Assembly: GCA_902621205.1 (NCBI GenBank)
Contig: CACNLH010000003.1
Location: 1-64,000 of the forward strand
DNA: 64,000 nucleotides
Direction: 5' to 3'
Origin: an uncultured Alphaproteobacteria bacterium
GTDB taxonomy: Bacteria; Pseudomonadota; Alphaproteobacteria; HIMB59
Below the pieces are notes generated by a model. It worked only from the letters and a program-made list of their open reading frames with translations. It searched no databases and was not told the origin of the DNA. Position 1 is the stretch's first letter; each line of letters opens with the position of its first letter. Below, in pieces: positions 52,914-61,754 of the stretch. The translations under genes and the position numbers were made by a program.

Positions 52914-53831
52914 TTATGAGAATAAATCACCCTCTGTAAATACTGCAGTATTCATGTCTTTAACAAATAATTTACCTTGGTCTGATTTAAATCTTGATAC
53001 CTCAATAAATCCACCTTTAACTGCTATTCTGACGTTTTCAGCATTAATTGATATGATTTGACCTGGAAAATGCTCAGCACTTTGCTCGTCAATAAACTTA
53101 GTGTCATAAAAGACATACTCATCACCCATGAATTCAGCCCATGCACCAGGCTGAGGATTGCAACCCCTTATTAAATTATAAATTTCGTTTCCGGGTTTTT
53201 TCCAATCAATTCTTGCATCACTTTTTTTACACCAAGACTCATATGTTGCTTTAGAGTCATCTTGAGGTGTCTTTGGTGCATTACCAGACTCAATTAAATT
53301 TGCAGCTTCAACACAAGCTTCAAGACCTAATGGAAATATCTTTTTAAAGTAAACATCTCCTAAAGTATCATCAGGACCAATATCAACTTCTTTTTGAAGT
53401 AATATTTCACCCTCATCTAGCCCATCATTTGGATAAAAAATTGAAAGACCTGTTTTTGTGGAGCCACCAATTATAGGCCAGTTTATTGAACTTGGTCCTC
53501 TATGGAGTGGAAGTAGTGAGGGGTGAAAACAAATAGATCCATGAGTAGGAATATCTCTCGCTCCTTCAGGCACAAAAATTATTACATAAGCCATGACACA
53601 TAAGTCCGCACCATGAGACTTAATTTGGTCTAGTACCTCTTGGTCTTTAAAATTTGAGGGTTGGTAAACAGGCAAACTAACACTTTGAGCGTATTCTTTA
53701 ACAGGATCGACTGGTTTACCCTCTTTGTCAGGTGCACAATATACCGCTACTACTTCATGGTCTGTTTCTGTATGAAATTTTTCTAAAGCACTTTTTCCAA
53801 ATGCTTGTTGCCCCATTAAAATTATTTTCAT
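52914..53831 (-). CDS. Formyl-folate hydrolase/formyltransferase-like protein (ALDH1L1 N-terminal domain type)
   Basis: A 305-residue stand-alone homologue of methionyl-tRNA formyltransferase and, more closely, of the 10-formyl-THF hydrolase domain of ALDH1L1. His103 sits in CFHPSLLPLHRGPSSINWPI and Asp139 in GLDEGEILLQKE, the catalytic pair of that family. The C-terminal half (SDARIDWKKPGNEIYNLIRG, PQPGAWAE) matches the OB-like domain. It is the last gene of the frc operon, so it probably moves the formyl group between formyl-CoA, folate and water. It is not expected to be the housekeeping Fmt. Exact reaction is inferred. Confidence 0.8.
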   Translation of the reverse strand: MKIILMGQQAFGKSALEKFHTETDHEVVAVYCAPDKEGKPVDPVKEYAQSVSLPVYQPSNFKDQEVLDQIKSHGADLCVMAYVIIFVPEGARDIPTHGSICFHPSLLPLHRGPSSINWPIIGGSTKTGLSIFYPNDGLDEGEILLQKEVDIGPDDTLGDVYFKKIFPLGLEACVEAANLIESGNAPKTPQDDSKATYESWCKKSDARIDWKKPGNEIYNLIRGCNPQPGAWAEFMGDEYVFYDTKFIDEQSAEHFPGQIISINAENVRIAVKGGFIEVSRFKSDQGKLFVKDMNTAVFTEGDLFS

Positions 53832-53857
53832 TATTGCTCCTTAAATTAAAATATATC

Positions 53858-55105
53858 TTATACTGCTCCGGCCTCTCTTACAGCTTTAATTTCATCGTCG
53901 CTCATCTGACAAAATTCTTTTAATATCTCATCAGTATGCTCTCCGAGAAGTGGAGATCTTTCAACTTTTGCTGGGGAGTCAGATAACTTAATTGGATTAC
54001 CAACAGTCAAATATTTCCCTCGTTCAGGGTGATCGACTTCGACTATAGTATTAGTGTCTCTCAGGCCTTGATCTTCAGCTAATTCTTTTAGAGATAATAT
54101 TGGACCAACTGGTATATCTAAAGGGTTACATATATCCATAACCTCAAATTTAGTCTTGGTCATTGTCCATGACTCAATTGTATCAAATATTTCGTTTAAC
54201 CTTGGTAGTCTTTTAGCAGGAGTTGAGTAATTTTCATCCTCTTTCCATTCGGGTTTACCAATAACATCACATACTTTTTCCCAAACAGCCGCCTGGGTAA
54301 TAAAATATGTATATGCATTAGGGTCCTTTTCCCAACCTTTACATTTTAGAATTCTTCCTGGCTGACCACCACCTGAGTCGTTACCTGCGCGAGGCGTAGA
54401 GTCACCAAAAGGAATGTCTTCTCCAAATTGAGAATATTCTTTTAAAGGCCCTCTTGAAAGTCTTTGTTGGTCACGAAGTTTAACTCTGCAAAGATTTAAA
54501 ACTCCATCTTGCATTGCGGCAGATACTCTTTGTCCCTTTCCTGACTTTTCTCTATGGAATAAAGCAGTAACTATACCCAATGCTAAGTGTAGTCCTGTTC
54601 CACTATCTCCTATTTGTGCACCGGTGACTAAAGGAACTTCTCCAAGCATACCTGTAGTTGAAGCAGATCCACCTGCGCACTGAGCAACATTCTCATAAAC
54701 TTTACAATCTTCATATTTGCCAGGACCAAAACCTTTAACAGACGCATAAATCATTCTTGGATTTATTTCTTGGATTTTTTTCCATGAAAAGCCCATTCTA
54801 TCTAAAGCACCAGGAGCAAAATTTTCTACCATAACATCACACTCTTGGATTAACTTAGTAAATATTTTTGAACCCTCTGGTTTCTTTGGGTTTAATGTTA
54901 TGCTTCTTTTATTTGAGTTTAGCATTGTAAAGTACAAACTGTCTGCATCAGGAACGTCTCTTAGCTGACCTCTTGTAGCATCACCCACTCCTGGTCTTTC
55001 AACTTTTACGACATCTGCACCAAACCAAGCTAGTAATTGTGTGCAAGTTGGTCCGGACTGGACGTGTGTCATGTCTAATATTTTGACACCTTTTAAAGCT
55101 TCCAT
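53858..55105 (-). CDS. frc: Formyl-CoA transferase (class III CoA-transferase)
   Basis: A 415-residue CaiB/BaiF-type transferase matching Oxalobacter Frc over its whole length: [58 protein letters not shown] and IKLRDQQRL-like [14 protein letters not shown]. Catalytic Asp167 is in [11 protein letters not shown]. The glycine loop GGGQPG is at 245-250. Frc transfers CoA from formyl-CoA to oxalate; other acids are used by relatives. An imported acid would be activated here at the cost of formyl-CoA. A GGAGGA site precedes the start, and the lyase gene is 16 bases upstream. Confidence 0.9.
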   Translation of the reverse strand: MEALKGVKILDMTHVQSGPTCTQLLAWFGADVVKVERPGVGDATRGQLRDVPDADSLYFTMLNSNKRSITLNPKKPEGSKIFTKLIQECDVMVENFAPGALDRMGFSWKKIQEINPRMIYASVKGFGPGKYEDCKVYENVAQCAGGSASTTGMLGEVPLVTGAQIGDSGTGLHLALGIVTALFHREKSGKGQRVSAAMQDGVLNLCRVKLRDQQRLSRGPLKEYSQFGEDIPFGDSTPRAGNDSGGGQPGRILKCKGWEKDPNAYTYFITQAAVWEKVCDVIGKPEWKEDENYSTPAKRLPRLNEIFDTIESWTMTKTKFEVMDICNPLDIPVGPILSLKELAEDQGLRDTNTIVEVDHPERGKYLTVGNPIKLSDSPAKVERSPLLGEHTDEILKEFCQMSDDEIKAVREAGAV

Positions 55106-55121
55106 AGTTTCCTCCTAAAGT

Positions 55122-56798
55122 TTATTTGTACATAGTCTGGTTTTTTGTACCAGGAGCAAATTCTTCTTTATCCACCCAAATATTTACGATTGCAGGTATA
55201 CCTGACTTTACGGCTTCTCTAGCTCTTTGAAGGGCAGGTTGGATTTCTTTTGCTTCTCTAACTGCTTCGCCATGACCACCAAAGATTTTTGCAAACTCAT
55301 CAAAATTAACATCACCCAGGATGTTTCCAACATTTCCTTTATCTTCACCATACTTCATAATTTGACCAAATCTGATCTGGTTTTGAGCAGAGTTATTACC
55401 AATAACTGTTAAAACAGGTGCTTTGTGTCTGATAAAAGCCTCGAAGTCCATTCCGGTCATCGAAAAAGCACCATCACCACAATATAAAAGAATTTCTTTT
55501 TCAGGTGCAGCTAATTTGGCTGCAAGCGCGTATGGTACTCCGACACCTAAAGTTCCAAGGGGCCCTGGGTCCATCCAAGCACCAGGCATTCTAGGTTGAA
55601 CTGCTTGAGCACTTATGGTTACAACATCTCCTCCATCACCTATGTAAATAGTATCATCATTTAAAAACTGGTTGAGTTCCCAAGCTACTCTATAAGGACT
55701 AATAGGAGATTTATCTGTTGTAAATGTAGGCATCAATTTTTCTAAAGCTGCCTCTTCTCCAGATCGAAGTTCATTAAACCAATCTGATCGATCTTTTTTT
55801 GTTCCTGCTTCAGAGATAGCCTTTAGAGTTGTTCCTATATGTCCAACTAAACCGAGTGATATATCTCTATTTTTTCCAACAGTTCTATAGTCCATATCAA
55901 TTTGAATAACAGTTGCGTTAGGATTTAATCTTTTACCGTAACCCATTCTAAAATCAAAAGGTGTTCCAACAATTATAATACAATCTGACTTGGTAAAGGC
56001 ATTTCTTCTTGTTCTGTGAAAGTGATGTGGGTCTCCAGGAGGCATTGAACCTCTTGCAGCACCATTTAAATAAGCAGGGATATTCATATTTTTAACAAAG
56101 TCGATTGCATCTTTCGTAGATTGGCAAGTCCAAACCTGTTGGCCTAAAAGTATGCATGGTCTCTCTGCATTTGAAATTATGTCTGCAGCTTTTTGTACAT
56201 CTACTGGGTCTGCTAATGTTTTTGATGAAGCACTATATTTTCCAGCTTCTGGTAAGACGGCTTTGCTCATTGGAATTGAAGAGTCAAGTATGTCTCTTGG
56301 AATTTCTAAAAATGATGGACCAAAAGATCCATTTCTAGTTTCCCTAAAAGCCATTGATACCATGTCTGCACATCTCTCGGTTGACATTACAGTTGCTGCA
56401 AATTTTGTAATTGGTTGCATCATGTCTACGTGAGGTAAATCTTGTAAAGATCCCATTTTATGTTGTGTGAGTGAACTTTGTCCTCCTATTAAAAGCATTG
56501 GGATTTCAGCTCTAAAAGCATTTGCTACTCCTGTTAATGCATGTGTCGTGCCTGGTCCAGCGGTTACAACTGCACACCCAGGTTTACCTGTCATTCTTGC
56601 ATAACCATCAGCTGCATGAGAGGCAACTTCTTCATGACGTACGTCAATAATTTTAATTCCTTCGTTTAGACATCCATTGTAAATATCAATAATGTGTCCC
56701 CCACATAAAGTGTAAATAACCTCAACTCCCTCTGCTTTAAGGGCTTTAGCAACCAGCTCCCCGCCAGTTATCATTTGTTCGTTCGATCCTGTAGACAT
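55122..56798 (-). CDS. Thiamine-diphosphate enzyme, ILVBL/HACL2-like 2-hydroxyacyl-CoA lyase candidate
   Basis: A 558-residue acetolactate-synthase-fold protein. The N-terminal Pyr domain has CGGHIIDIYNGC (32-43) and VRHEEVASHAADGYAR with activator Glu56. The C-terminal PP domain has the ThDP motif GDGAFSMTG...VIGNNSAQ. The G-G-H-I and TAGPGTTHALTG segments resemble ILVBL (HACL2) more than oxalyl-CoA decarboxylase, whose V-V-G-I-P-I-T motif is absent. HACL enzymes cut 2-hydroxyacyl-CoA into formyl-CoA and an aldehyde. Context with frc supports a formyl-CoA product; oxalyl-CoA decarboxylation or carboligation remain possible. The GntR operator lies 18 bases before the ATG. Confidence 0.8.
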   Translation of the reverse strand: MSTGSNEQMITGGELVAKALKAEGVEVIYTLCGGHIIDIYNGCLNEGIKIIDVRHEEVASHAADGYARMTGKPGCAVVTAGPGTTHALTGVANAFRAEIPMLLIGGQSSLTQHKMGSLQDLPHVDMMQPITKFAATVMSTERCADMVSMAFRETRNGSFGPSFLEIPRDILDSSIPMSKAVLPEAGKYSASSKTLADPVDVQKAADIISNAERPCILLGQQVWTCQSTKDAIDFVKNMNIPAYLNGAARGSMPPGDPHHFHRTRRNAFTKSDCIIIVGTPFDFRMGYGKRLNPNATVIQIDMDYRTVGKNRDISLGLVGHIGTTLKAISEAGTKKDRSDWFNELRSGEEAALEKLMPTFTTDKSPISPYRVAWELNQFLNDDTIYIGDGGDVVTISAQAVQPRMPGAWMDPGPLGTLGVGVPYALAAKLAAPEKEILLYCGDGAFSMTGMDFEAFIRHKAPVLTVIGNNSAQNQIRFGQIMKYGEDKGNVGNILGDVNFDEFAKIFGGHGEAVREAKEIQPALQRAREAVKSGIPAIVNIWVDKEEFAPGTKNQTMYK

Positions 56799-56815
56799 TT
56801 TTAACCTCTCCCTGG

Positions 56816-56832
56816 TGGTATAATGTATACCA
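56816..56832. promoter_or_regulatory. GntR-type operator upstream of the lyase gene
   Basis: TGGTATAATGTATACCA, 7-base arms around ATG, lies in the 63-base gap between gntR and the lyase gene. The core GTATAATGTATAC recurs at 60747-60763. FCD-type GntR regulators bind short sites rich in GTATAC. Site seen; binding inferred. Confidence 0.75.
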
Positions 56833-56861
56833 GATTTAGAGGTCTTGCAAAGAATTTTGCC

Positions 56862-57521
56862 TTATGAATTAATGCTTTCTTGTATCTTATCAACTAAAGT
56901 AAGTGCGTGATTTTTAAGAAGTTTTTCTGCTTTTGATCCCTGGCCTGCGACAAGAGATCTAACAATGTCATTGTGTTCATCAATAGATTTGACAGCTCTA
57001 TGTGACTCTATTACAAATTTTTTCCTCAAGTATTGTAAATGAATTAACTGTGACTCTAAAATTTCTCCCATTAATTTTACTTTAGTTAATTTCATAATTT
57101 GATTATGAAATTTAATATTATCATTTGAGTAGTTATCAAGTTCAGACAAAACGTTTTCTTTTGAGTAATGACAATACTTATTTAAACTTTCAATCTCATC
57201 TTTAGTTGAATTAGCAATAATTAAATGAGCTGCATAACCCTCTAGACCTGCCCATACAGTTACAATATCAATCAATTCTTTTTTTGATTTTCTGTGCACA
57301 AATACGCCTCTTCTTGGAACTGTTTTAACAATTCCCTCTTGCTCTAATTTAGCAACAGCTTCTCGAATAGGTGTCCTACTAACTCCTAGCTTTTCAGATA
57401 ATTGCCTTTCATCTAGATGAAAATCACTTTGTTTTAAATATATATTAAGTGACAAAATATATTTTTTTAGTGAATCGTATACCTTACCTTTTAGGTTTAC
57501 CGGTCCTATTTTTTGGATCAT
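56862..57521 (-). CDS. GntR-family regulator (FCD subfamily)
   Basis: A 219-residue regulator. The winged helix at about 10-75 contains DERQLSEKLGVSRTPIREAVAKLEQEGIV, diagnostic for GntR. The C-terminal all-helical FCD domain (about 90-215) shows spaced acidic and histidine residues (FHNQIM, DEHNDIVRSLVAG, KLLKNHA) that usually hold a metal and a carboxylate ligand. The start codon follows the tctA stop without a gap. It probably senses the acid carried by TctCBA and acts at the two GTATAATGTATAC sites. Confidence 0.92.
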   Translation of the reverse strand: MIQKIGPVNLKGKVYDSLKKYILSLNIYLKQSDFHLDERQLSEKLGVSRTPIREAVAKLEQEGIVKTVPRRGVFVHRKSKKELIDIVTVWAGLEGYAAHLIIANSTKDEIESLNKYCHYSKENVLSELDNYSNDNIKFHNQIMKLTKVKLMGEILESQLIHLQYLRKKFVIESHRAVKSIDEHNDIVRSLVAGQGSKAEKLLKNHALTLVDKIQESINS

Positions 57522-59045
57522 TTACGTAGTCTGTGCTTTTTTAAAAAATTTTTTGTAAAGAGGGCCAAATGCTGGCATAATTAAAAGCACAATTGCAATA
57601 TACATTATGATTGCAGCAATAGGTTTTTCTGCCATATCAAAAAATATCCCCATACTACCATCAGATAAAATTAGAGACTGTCTTAAAGCTTTTTCAGCTA
57701 ATGGACCAAGAACAATAGATAAAACAGCTGGTGCTACAGGGTAATCTAATTTTCTCAAAATGTATCCGGCAAAACCGAATAGCAACATTAACCATACGTC
57801 GTGAAGGCTTTGTGTAGGTGCATAACCGCCTGTTACACAAAGAACAAAAATAACTGGAGCCAAGATGGCAAATGGTATACGTAATACCATTAAAAAAGCT
57901 GGAATTAACGCAATATTTAAAACCAGCGTAAAGAAGTTAGCAATGTAAAGACTACCAATTAAGCCCCAAACAAACTCGGGTTCTTGAGTGAATAAAAGAG
58001 GACCTGGTGTAAGTCCCCATAAAATCATGCCACCAAGTAAAATAGCAGTTGTAGGTGATCCTGGAATACCTAATGTTAACATAGGGAGCATACTTCCAGT
58101 ACTAGCAGAATTATTTGCACATTCCGGAGCAACAACTCCAGCAGGAACACCTGAACCAAATTCTTTTGAATTTTTTGATAATTGTTTTGTAATTCCATAT
58201 GACATAAGTGATGCCGGTGTGGCACCTGCCGCAGGGAGTATTCCTACAAAGAAACCTAAAAAAGAACCAATGTTCATTGCCATTATAGTTTTTTTAAGAG
58301 CGCCAAATGCTCTTCCAACTTCCTTCATGTTGACTGATAATTTTGACATTTGAACTTTACCTTTTGTTTCTTCAAGGGTCCAAAGCATCTCTCCAATTCC
58401 ATAAATTCCGATAGCAAGTACAAGGAAATTAATTCCATGAAGAAATCCAGGGATATTAAAGAAAATTAATCTTGGCTTTCCTGTAATTAGATCTAAGCCT
58501 ATAGTTGATAAAGCTAATCCAATTAATATAGAAAAAATAGTTTTTGGAACGTCATCTCCACCTAAGCCTACAAATGTTGCAAAGGCCATTACCATTAATG
58601 CAAAGGTTTCAGGCGCATTAAATCTTAGTGCTACCTCAGCCAGAGGTGGTGCAAATAAAGTAAATAAAATAACAGATACAGTTCCACCAACGAAGGAACC
58701 TACTGCTGCTGCAGTTAAAGCTGTCATAGCTTCTCCCTTAACAGCTAAGGGTCTTCCATCAAAAACTGTAGCTACTGCAGTAGAAGCTCCAGGTATACCT
58801 AGCATAACGGAACTTATGGCACCTCCATACATAGCGCCGTAATAGACAGCTGCTAAAAATATTATTGCAGCAGTGGGTGGTATAATAAATGTAATTGGAA
58901 TAAGTATTGCAACACCATTAACTGAACCAAGACCAGGCATTGCACCCACAAATAAACCAATTAAACAGCCAAATACTAAAAGACCAAGGTTTAAGGGTTC
59001 AAAGGATACAAAAATTCCCTCTAGAAGAAGTATAAATACATCCAT
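57522..59045 (-). CDS. tctA: Tripartite tricarboxylate transporter, large membrane subunit TctA
   Basis: A 507-residue TctA with about 12 helices. GLFVGAMPGLGSVNGVAILIP, AAVYYGAMYGGAISSVMLGIPGASTAVATVFDG, GVAPECANNSASTGSMLPMLTLGIPGSPTTAILLGGM are signature segments. It carries the acid bound by TctC across the membrane with a cation. Followed without a gap by gntR. Confidence 0.93.
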   Translation of the reverse strand: MDVFILLLEGIFVSFEPLNLGLLVFGCLIGLFVGAMPGLGSVNGVAILIPITFIIPPTAAIIFLAAVYYGAMYGGAISSVMLGIPGASTAVATVFDGRPLAVKGEAMTALTAAAVGSFVGGTVSVILFTLFAPPLAEVALRFNAPETFALMVMAFATFVGLGGDDVPKTIFSILIGLALSTIGLDLITGKPRLIFFNIPGFLHGINFLVLAIGIYGIGEMLWTLEETKGKVQMSKLSVNMKEVGRAFGALKKTIMAMNIGSFLGFFVGILPAAGATPASLMSYGITKQLSKNSKEFGSGVPAGVVAPECANNSASTGSMLPMLTLGIPGSPTTAILLGGMILWGLTPGPLLFTQEPEFVWGLIGSLYIANFFTLVLNIALIPAFLMVLRIPFAILAPVIFVLCVTGGYAPTQSLHDVWLMLLFGFAGYILRKLDYPVAPAVLSIVLGPLAEKALRQSLILSDGSMGIFFDMAEKPIAAIIMYIAIVLLIMPAFGPLYKKFFKKAQTT

Positions 59046-59073
59046 CTTTTATGTCTTTACTTTACCAATCTCA

Positions 59074-59598
59074 TTAAGAATACATAAAATCGTATACTGG
59101 ATAAAATAAGGGCTCTGAAATACCCTGGGGTAAAGGTATTTTTAAAAGCCATTCAAAAAATAAAAAGGTTAAAACTGGTGTGATTAAAGAGAATACAGAT
59201 ATAAATAGGACACTTTTAGAACTAAAATATCTAAGATAAAAAGCTAAAAAAAAGATAAGTGAAAAGTAAATTCCCAAATAGCCTATTGCTAAAACTAAAA
59301 TAACTAATGAAATAATTGTTACTGCAATATATTTGAATGCTTCAGCCTCAATAAAAGGAGAGTCATCTTTAGATTGTGGTGACCTTTTTAGAACGAATTT
59401 AATTATGGTAAGGACAGTGCAAATAAGCATGCCAAGAGAAAGGTAAAAAGGAAGGAATCCCGCACCCATGTTTTCTTCTGCGTTCCATGTAATTCTATTC
59501 TCAGCACTTTTAATCATCAGAGCGATTGAGCATAACGCTAAAATAACGGCCACCGCAATTTCTGCTTTTTTGACAGTTATTTTGTTTGTTACGCTCAT
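59074..59598 (-). CDS. tctB: Tripartite tricarboxylate transporter, small membrane subunit TctB
   Basis: A 174-residue protein with four helices (about 12-30, 48-65, 92-110, 118-150), AGFLPFYLSLGMLICTVLTI after the first helix, and the weak conservation usual for TctB. Its place between tctC and tctA secures the call. Confidence 0.86.
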   Translation of the reverse strand: MSVTNKITVKKAEIAVAVILALCSIALMIKSAENRITWNAEENMGAGFLPFYLSLGMLICTVLTIIKFVLKRSPQSKDDSPFIEAEAFKYIAVTIISLVILVLAIGYLGIYFSLIFFLAFYLRYFSSKSVLFISVFSLITPVLTFLFFEWLLKIPLPQGISEPLFYPVYDFMYS

Positions 59599-59617
59599 AT
59601 CACTCTTAATTTAAATA

Positions 59618-60595
59618 TTAGTCAAAGTTTTTAATGATCTCACCGTGCTTAGCATATTCGATTGCTAAGAAATCTTTAAGACCAAAACCCTCTAACCAGC
59701 TCATTAACTTTCCATCGTCGATGTTGAAAGTTTGGAACTCGTCATCATGATAAACAGTGTGAAGAAGTCCTGTGTAGTACTTCTCTACCTCTGCATCAAC
59801 ACCAGCTGGAGCCATGAATGCTCTCATCATATAGTATTCAAGATCAGGATAACCTAATTCATATGAAGATGGTACTTCTGGGAATGCAGGATTTCTCTCA
59901 GGAGTCATCATAACTAATGCTTTTGAATCACCTGATTGATAGAATCCCATCTGCTCAGAAGGGTTGTTTAATGTAAAATCTGACTCGCCGCCAACTAGAC
60001 CCTTTGCAACAGCACCACCACCGTCATATGGTACGTACTTTGCATCAAATCCAAACTGACCTCTCATCATACCAAGAAGTAATTCGTCCTCAGACATACT
60101 TCCTGTACCACCCATTACTAGACCATTACCTTTAGCAAGTGCGATGAAGTCATCAAATGTTTCTACACCTTGAGTATTTTTACCTTCAGTTGCAATCCAT
60201 ACTAAGAATGTATCTGTAATAAGTCTTGCTAATGGTGTGAAGTCATTAAAGAAGTCAATTCCTAACTCAGGCTGGTTAACAGGTGTAGTTAGAACGTTGT
60301 TAAGAGTAATGATAAGTGTGTGCTCATCACCAGCTTTTTTCTTAACATAAGTCATAGCTTCACCACCAGAACCACCTTTTTTATTAATCGGAATCACTGG
60401 CTTAGATGCGTAGTCGTTTTTCTCGATAACACCTTGAACTAATCTAGCAATTTCGTCAGCTCCACCACCTTGACCAGCTGGGATAATAAGTTCAATAGGC
60501 TTCTTTGGACTAAAAGGCTTCGCAGAAGACACTGAACTAACAGCGACAAGTGAAAGTGAAACAATAACTAATGCTAATTTTTTGATTATTGACAT
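59618..60595 (-). CDS. tctC: Tripartite tricarboxylate transporter, periplasmic binding protein TctC
   Basis: A 325-residue binding protein. A signal peptide (about 1-25, ending VSSAKPFSPKKPIELIIPAG) leads to the mature Bug/TctC fold with AGQGGGADEIARLVQ, PINKKGGSGGEAMTYV and VPYDGGGAVAKGLVGGESDFTLNN. Bug proteins hold carboxylates. The sequence does not identify the ligand; a 2-hydroxy acid or oxalate would fit the operon. First gene of the operon, with the operator about 150 bases upstream. Confidence 0.9.
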   Translation of the reverse strand: MSIIKKLALVIVSLSLVAVSSVSSAKPFSPKKPIELIIPAGQGGGADEIARLVQGVIEKNDYASKPVIPINKKGGSGGEAMTYVKKKAGDEHTLIITLNNVLTTPVNQPELGIDFFNDFTPLARLITDTFLVWIATEGKNTQGVETFDDFIALAKGNGLVMGGTGSMSEDELLLGMMRGQFGFDAKYVPYDGGGAVAKGLVGGESDFTLNNPSEQMGFYQSGDSKALVMMTPERNPAFPEVPSSYELGYPDLEYYMMRAFMAPAGVDAEVEKYYTGLLHTVYHDDEFQTFNIDDGKLMSWLEGFGLKDFLAIEYAKHGEIIKNFD

Positions 60596-60746
60596 ATTGT
60601 TTCCTCCTATAGGTTAAGCAGTACAATAAACTATTTAAGAGAATATTAAAAATATATTCTTAATTTAGGATTTAGTTTAAAATTAGAAAAAACCTTGTTT
60701 TAGCATTGATTTTCCTAACTTTTACAACAGTGATTGTGTTATTTAA

Positions 60747-60763
60747 TTGTATAATGTATACAA
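60747..60763. promoter_or_regulatory. GntR-type operator between tctC and the quinone oxidoreductase gene
   Basis: TTGTATAATGTATACAA, the same 7-3-7 palindrome and identical 13-base core as the site at 56816-56832. It lies 19 bases before the chosen start of the plus-strand oxidoreductase gene and 152 bases upstream of tctC, so it could act on both. Protein binding inferred. Confidence 0.72.
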
Positions 60764-60782
60764 AATACCACAGGCAGTTAAA

Positions 60783-61754
60783 TTGAAGTTTATAAATTAT
60801 AAAAATGGAAGTTTGTTTCTAGACGAAAAAGAGATCGCTGACCCTCTTGATGAACAAATCCAAATTGAAATTCATTTCGCTGGAATAAATAGAGCAGATA
60901 TTCTCCAAAAAAACGGACATTATCCACCACCCTCAGGTGAGAGTGAAATTATTGGATTAGAGTGTTCCGGAATAGTTACCAAATTAGGAAAGTCAGTTAA
61001 AAAATTTAGTTTAGGAGAACAAGTTTGTGCAATTCTTGGAGGCGGTGGATATGCGGAGTACGTAAATGTCAATGAAAAACAAGTAATGCCATTACCAAAA
61101 AATTTAAATTTACATGAAGCTGGCTGCTTACCAGAAACAACACTCACTGTTTTTGAGAATATTTTCAATGTATCTAAATTTCAAAGAGATGAGGCGATTT
61201 TGATACATGGTGGAAGTAGTGGTATCGGCACAACTGCTATTTCAATTCTAAAAAATTATACAAAAAATATTTTTGTAACCGCTGGTACGAGTGGGAAATG
61301 TAAGAGTTGTATCGAATTAGGAGCCACTGATGCTATAAACTACAAAGATAAAGATTTTGAAGAATATTTTAATGAGAAAAAATTAAAGGTTGATGTAATA
61401 TTAGATATGGTTGGAGGAGATTATTTAAAAAAAAATTTAAAAATATTAAATTTTAAAGGAAGACTTACTTATATTGCTGCTCTCGGTGGGATTAAAGCAG
61501 AAACTAATCTTTTACATATAATGAATAAACAATTAAAAATATCTGGATCAACATTAAGATCAAGATCTCCATCTGAAAAGGGAAATATTGTTGATCAGGT
61601 TGTCAAAGAAATATGGCCTTTGATAGAGAATGATAAATATAAACCAACGATTTTTGAAACTTTTAATATGAGTGATGCAAATAAAGCACATGAGGTTATG
61701 GAAAAATCTGACCATATAGGAAAAATAGTTTTAAACATAAAAGGAGAAAAATAA
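60783..61754 (+). CDS. NADPH:quinone oxidoreductase-like medium-chain dehydrogenase
   Basis: A 323-residue zinc-free MDR-family protein. [59 protein letters not shown] and the NADPH site [17 protein letters not shown] are typical of the PIG3/QorA group. The frame extends to TTG 60747, but that overlaps the palindromic operator. TTG 60783 (MKFINYKNG) fits known N-termini, so I use it; no strong ribosome site supports either. The stop overlaps the sucC start (TAATG). Confidence 0.84.
   Translation: MKFINYKNGSLFLDEKEIADPLDEQIQIEIHFAGINRADILQKNGHYPPPSGESEIIGLECSGIVTKLGKSVKKFSLGEQVCAILGGGGYAEYVNVNEKQVMPLPKNLNLHEAGCLPETTLTVFENIFNVSKFQRDEAILIHGGSSGIGTTAISILKNYTKNIFVTAGTSGKCKSCIELGATDAINYKDKDFEEYFNEKKLKVDVILDMVGGDYLKKNLKILNFKGRLTYIAALGGIKAETNLLHIMNKQLKISGSTLRSRSPSEKGNIVDQVVKEIWPLIENDKYKPTIFETFNMSDANKAHEVMEKSDHIGKIVLNIKGEK

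Noticed and set aside
55122-56798. Oxalyl-CoA decarboxylase
   Set aside because: The V-V-G-I-P-I-T segment of Oxc is replaced by C-G-G-H-I-I-D. The frc gene keeps this possible by function, so it is given as an alternative only.
55122-56798. Acetolactate synthase catalytic subunit (ilvB)
   Set aside because: No regulatory ilvH gene follows, and the neighbours are frc and a formyltransferase-like gene.
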